Shown here: positions 39,422 to 42,313 of the stretch, in pieces | How positions within the stretch are numbered: position 1 is the stretch's first letter | Layout: each line of letters begins with the position of its first letter | Source of the DNA: DASYLJ01 sp964432595 | Lineage (GTDB): Bacteria; Desulfobacterota; Binatia; DP-6 | Assembly (NCBI GenBank): GCA_964432595.1 | Contig: CAYSOF010000039.1 | Coordinates: 1 to 42,313, forward strand | Length of the DNA stretch: 42,313 bases | Reading direction: 5' to 3' | Notes under the pieces: model-generated | What the model was told of the DNA's origin: nothing | What the model saw: only the letters and a program-made list of their open reading frames with translations | The model's database searches: none | Translations under genes and position numbers: made by a program

Positions 39422-39697
39422 TTACTGCGGCGTCTCGGCGCCGAGGAACGCGTTGAACGCCTGCTCCCATTCGTCGGGGAGCCGCAGCGTGCGCAGCTGA
39501 TCGGCCGCGCGCACCTCGTGCCGGAACCCGGCGAGCGCGGTGCGCCACACCGCGGGCCGCTGGCCCACCCACTCCTCGAAGTCGACCGGGAACACGTCGG
39601 GCTGCGCCTCCGCGGCGCTCGAGGCCTCCGTGGTCGCGCTCGACGCGCTCGCGCGCGGCCGCTCAGAGCTCTGCTGGTCGCGTGTTGCCATCGACAC
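39422..39697 (-). CDS. Small hypothetical protein upstream of sheath
   Basis: This is a 91-residue protein. The first 35 residues are low-complexity (Ser/Ala/Glu), the rest a helix-rich domain (VDFEEWVGQRPAVWRTALAGFRHE...LRLPDEWEQAFNAFLG). It overlaps the preceding gene by about 30 bp and lies 12 bp before the sheath ATG. It is probably co-translated with the structural genes; the role is unknown. Confidence 0.5.
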   Translation of the reverse strand: MSMATRDQQSSERPRASASSATTEASSAAEAQPDVFPVDFEEWVGQRPAVWRTALAGFRHEVRAADQLRTLRLPDEWEQAFNAFLGAETPQ

Positions 39698-40526
39698 CCT
39701 CCACGGTGAGGTCCTGCTCGGCGCCGGTGATGACCGGCAGCGGCTCGGGCAGCGACACCTCGGTGCGCACCTTCAGCATGAGCGTGCGGTGCACGAGGCC
39801 TTCGGGAAACTGCGGAGACCTGGGCGCCAGGTCGGTCTCTTCGATCTCGTGCAGGGTGGCGCCCTGCGCTTCGAAGCGGTCTCGGCCGAGCACCAGGTCC
39901 GCGACCAGCATGCCGGCCAACGTGATGGCGAAGCGGCTCTCGCTCGCCAGGATGTCGACGCGGATGCTGGAGAGCGCCGACCAGCCCACGCGCTGCGCGA
40001 TGCCGTGGAAGACGGCGAGCTCCGTCGCCAGGTGCGCCACGGCCTCGGTCTCAAGGATGCCACGCGTGCGGAGGACGACGTCGCTACCGACCACCTCGTA
40101 GATGGCCTGCTCCTCGCCAATCCGGACGCGCCCGCGAGGCGACAGTCCCTCTGGCGCGCCGCCGCCGAGCGGCAGGACGACGTCGGGCTGGTTGCTGATC
40201 GTGCCCTCGAGCACCGCCGTCGCGATCGGCTCCTCGGCCGGGCCCGACACGGTGTCGCCGATGGTCCGGCCACCGCGGTCTGGCGCCTTGTGCTGCAGCG
40301 CGACCACGATCATCCAGTCCTCTTGCGGCAGGTTTCCCCACCCGAGCCGAACCTTCCCTTCGCGAATCTGCAGCGCGGTGCGGATGCTGTCGCGTTCGCG
40401 GCTGGGCCGCCCCGCGAGCAGGCGGTCGAGCTTCACCGGATCGTCGAGGAGCGACGCCAGCGTCGCCTCGAGCACGTCCATCACGACGAACTCCGGGAAG
40501 GCCAGGCCATCGTAGGGAACGCTCAC
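39663..40526 (-). CDS. Neck/tail-completion protein candidate
   Basis: This 287-residue protein is co-transcribed between the gp10-like protein and the sheath. The N-terminal part is helical (EFVVMDVLEATLASLLDDP). The middle is beta-rich with a hydrophobic strand pattern (KVRLGWGNLPQEDWMIVVAL), and the C-terminal part again has strands (VHRTLMLKVRTEVSLPEPLPVITGAE). Its position fits a tail terminator or connector. No family is recognised with certainty. ATGA overlap with the upstream gene. Confidence 0.5.
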   Translation of the reverse strand: MSVPYDGLAFPEFVVMDVLEATLASLLDDPVKLDRLLAGRPSRERDSIRTALQIREGKVRLGWGNLPQEDWMIVVALQHKAPDRGGRTIGDTVSGPAEEPIATAVLEGTISNQPDVVLPLGGGAPEGLSPRGRVRIGEEQAIYEVVGSDVVLRTRGILETEAVAHLATELAVFHGIAQRVGWSALSSIRVDILASESRFAITLAGMLVADLVLGRDRFEAQGATLHEIEETDLAPRSPQFPEGLVHRTLMLKVRTEVSLPEPLPVITGAEQDLTVEGVDGNTRPAEL

Positions 40527-41383
40527 GCTGCCTCCCCACCCATCACGGAGCGCACGAGCTCGACGACGTCGGCGCGCGCCGCGTCCTCGAGGAGCTCACG
40601 CGCCAGCGGCTGCACCAGGGCGACGGTGCGCGCGGCGAAGTGGTAGCCCGGCGTCGGCGGCACGAACCAGCCGAGGGAGTCTTCCGACAGCGTGCGCAAC
40701 GTCGAGAACGTGCTGCTCTTCGCACCGGTCTCCGGGTTCACCTGCTCCCGCCGCTGCAGGCCGTCGTAGGTGCGGCTCCGCCACGTGTAGCCGGGCCGCC
40801 CCTCGCGGGTCTCCGCGGCCCGCGCGAGGTCGTAGTACCTCGGCGCCTTGCCGCCGCCGGCCTCCGGGAACATGCGGTCCAGCACGTCGTAGGGTCGCGA
40901 CAGCTGCGTCCCCGCGGCCGACAGGCGCGCCAAGGCCTCACGGCGCTCGCGGCTCCCGCGCTCGGCCTCGGACGCGATGAGCGCGTCCTGGTAGACCTGC
41001 CGAGACATCATCGCGCGCGCGCGCCCGGAGCTGATGCCACCCGACTCGCTGCCCGGCGTGTAGTGCCGGAACGGGACGGCCATGTAGCGGCGCCCCGCCG
41101 CCGTGCGCTTCGCCGTGCCCCGGGCCTCCGCGGCGCCCCAGTCGATGACGCTCGGCAGGTGGAAGCCCGCGTGCCCGTCCTCGAGCACCTGCGCGTGGCG
41201 CGCGACGTTCATCGCCGCCACGGTCATGTCGTCGCCGCCGTATGGGACGATGCGCTCGAACGAGATCTCGCGCGCGTACTCGCCCGTGTCGCGATGCTCG
41301 GCGGCGAGCTCCTGCCACTGCGCGATCACCAGGTCGAGCACGTCGCCGCGGAGCGTCGTCAGGATATGCGTGAACTCGTTCAG
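40523..41383 (-). CDS. HK97 gp10/virion-morphogenesis-like protein, apparent CTG start
   Basis: No ATG, GTG or TTG lies near the end of the upstream gene. The CTG at 41383 forms a CTGA overlap with the TGA stop at 41380 and has a weak GGTGAG nearby. A GTG about 13 codons later is the alternative. The 286-residue protein begins NEFTHILTTLRGDVLDLVIAQW, then has a region with the gp10-like pattern: ARHAQVLEDGHAGFHLPSVIDWG, then YMAVPFRHYTPG. That pattern is found in head-tail joining and virion morphogenesis proteins. The C-terminal third has conserved-looking SRTYDGLQRREQVN. Likely a neck protein. Confidence 0.62.
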   Translation of the reverse strand: MNEFTHILTTLRGDVLDLVIAQWQELAAEHRDTGEYAREISFERIVPYGGDDMTVAAMNVARHAQVLEDGHAGFHLPSVIDWGAAEARGTAKRTAAGRRYMAVPFRHYTPGSESGGISSGRARAMMSRQVYQDALIASEAERGSRERREALARLSAAGTQLSRPYDVLDRMFPEAGGGKAPRYYDLARAAETREGRPGYTWRSRTYDGLQRREQVNPETGAKSSTFSTLRTLSEDSLGWFVPPTPGYHFAARTVALVQPLARELLEDAARADVVELVRSVMGGEAA

Positions 41384-42096
41384 TAGCTCACCGCTTTCTG
41401 CCCGCGCGGATGCAGCAGGTAGTCGAGGCGTCGGCAGTGATACCGGTACGGCAGCGGCAGACCGTTCTCGTTGCGGTCCTGCGGCTCGAGCACGAGGTAC
41501 TCGACACAGGCGCGCATGCGCACGACGTAGGTCGTGCCGTTCGGTACGTCCGACGTGAGCCATGACACGTCGCGGCCGTTCACCTCGATGTCGGCCCCGA
41601 GCTCGAGCGGCACGACATCGACGACGTAGGGCGCCCCGGTGGGCGGCACGCGCCGGCTGTACAACGCCTTCTCGACCGCCTTCACCTCGGCGAAGCGGAT
41701 CGTGTCCTCCTTGCCCTTCACGAGGACGTCGTCGACGGTGATCTCGGACAGCGGCAGCAGGAAGCGGCTGAACGGCGTCGGGACGATCCCGGTCGGGAAC
41801 GTGAAGAAGGCGTCGCCCTCGTGGTACAGGCCGGCGGCATCCGGGCGACGGAGCGATCGCCGGTCGGGGCCGAAGCACCGCGCGTCGACCGCGTCGTCCC
41901 AGAGCACCCCGTACGGAAAGCAGTTGGTGCACGCCGGGTCCGCCTTGCCCGTCTTCGGGTCGATGCACGGGCAGCGCATCGCCATCCGGAGCCGCACCGG
42001 CGAGCCGTTCACACGCAGGAGATCGTCGAACTCCTGCGCCTTGAAGTGGTACTCGTCGAGCGTAGCCGCGGCGGCCTCTTCTTCGAAGACCGCCAT
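41380..42096 (-). CDS. Neck/head-tail connector-like protein with Cys-rich loop
   Basis: This 238-residue protein starts with ATG 42096 in a TGATG overlap. Residues about 38-62 hold a loop RCPCIDPKTGKADPACTNCFPYG with four cysteines, probably a zinc knuckle, a feature I have seen in some phage proteins near the neck. The rest is beta-rich with VPTPFSRFLLPLSEITVDDVLV. It is at the head-proximal end of the tail operon here, so a connector role is likely but not proven. Confidence 0.5.
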   Translation of the reverse strand: MAVFEEEAAAATLDEYHFKAQEFDDLLRVNGSPVRLRMAMRCPCIDPKTGKADPACTNCFPYGVLWDDAVDARCFGPDRRSLRRPDAAGLYHEGDAFFTFPTGIVPTPFSRFLLPLSEITVDDVLVKGKEDTIRFAEVKAVEKALYSRRVPPTGAPYVVDVVPLELGADIEVNGRDVSWLTSDVPNGTTYVVRMRACVEYLVLEPQDRNENGLPLPYRYHCRRLDYLLHPRGQKAVSY

Positions 42097-42313
42097 CAGC
42101 AGACCACCATGCGCACGCCGCGCTCGTGCGTGTTCCAGGCCTCGCGAATCTCCGCCTCCGCCTCCATCGACCGCACGATGTAGCCGGTGTAGGCCCCGTA
42201 CTTGCCGCCGGCGAATCCCTGCGAGCGCGACTGGCCGTCCTGCGACAGCGACTGACTGCCGGTGCCGCCCGTGCGGACGTTCGTGAGGATGCCGAACGCG
42301 CTCAGCGCCGTGC
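42096..42313 (-). CDS. Partial virion protein (5' end beyond window)
   Basis: The last 71 residues of a protein are readable on the minus strand, ending with TGA at 42098-42096, overlapping the next ATG. The end reads GFAGGKYGAYTGYIVRSMEAEAEIREAWNTHERG and has no stop to the window edge. A helical C-terminus with a Gly-rich hinge. Its coupling to the next gene places it in the structural operon. The family is not recognisable from this fragment. Confidence 0.5.
   Translation of the reverse strand, partial: TALSAFGILTNVRTGGTGSQSLSQDGQSRSQGFAGGKYGAYTGYIVRSMEAEAEIREAWNTHERGVRMVVC

Noticed and set aside
1..42313. tRNA or rRNA genes, insertion sequences, att sites
   Set aside because: I looked for cloverleaf-like G/C arms with TTC loops, transposase motifs and long terminal repeats and found none I could support by eye. 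A covariance-model scan would settle tRNAs.

Overview
The window is a GC-rich stretch of a contractile-tailed (myovirus-type) bacteriophage or prophage. Terminase, portal and capsid genes are not present; they would be expected beyond the right edge, and replication genes beyond the left edge. The host is probably a Gram-negative, high-GC bacterium. The evidence is lipoproteins with lipoboxes, a TonB/TolA-type periplasmic domain, an M15 cell-wall peptidase, a P2-type baseplate, and host-style secreted proteins (Thr/Ser-rich linkers, a GPPGPPGP collagen-like stretch, disulfide-rich modules). This style reminds me of deltaproteobacterial or related uncultivated soil lineages, but that is inference.

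Layout. (1) 1-9.9 kb, mostly + strand: tightly packed small early/accessory genes, many with 4-bp stop-start overlaps. They include a HerA-like ATPase fragment, an XRE regulator, a HAD phosphatase, an ASCH protein, a DUF5131 radical-SAM-like protein, three zinc-binding small proteins, a protein of the phage 'PLLMHN' family, an SH3-like small protein and a ParB-like protein. Two small minus-strand membrane-protein islands interrupt them (6338-6724 and 8745-9620). (2) 6.79-8.06 kb: six arrays of a degenerate 5-nt repeat (NGSYN, mostly NGGTN), each strictly in phase, filling the gaps between consecutive genes and ending on or near start codons. (3) 10.2-13.2 kb: cargo-like genes, namely a secreted collagen-like protein, an ATP-dependent DNA ligase adenylation domain and a GT-C-like membrane protein. 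(4) 13.2-16.8 kb, minus strand: a lysis/envelope block with two lipoproteins, small membrane proteins, an M15 endopeptidase and a protein resembling the ethylene-sensor membrane domain of ETR1. (5) 16.8-42.3 kb, minus strand: the tail and baseplate operon. In transcription order it has neck/completion proteins, sheath, tube, a -1 frameshifted assembly chaperone pair, tape measure with lytic transglycosylase, hub, spike, LysM-gp25 wedge, a fibre-like protein, baseplate J, gpI, gpH-like, a DUF4815-like giant protein and a further fibre-like protein.

The most unusual points are: the pentanucleotide arrays and their link to the PLLMHN-family gene; apparent CTG start codons at three CTGA stop-start overlaps; a fibre-like protein with a Sec signal peptide and a disulfide-rich module; a TonB/TolA-C gene inserted antisense in the tail operon; and an ethylene-receptor-type sensor domain in the lysis region. 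All functional calls come from reading motifs by eye; no database search was possible.
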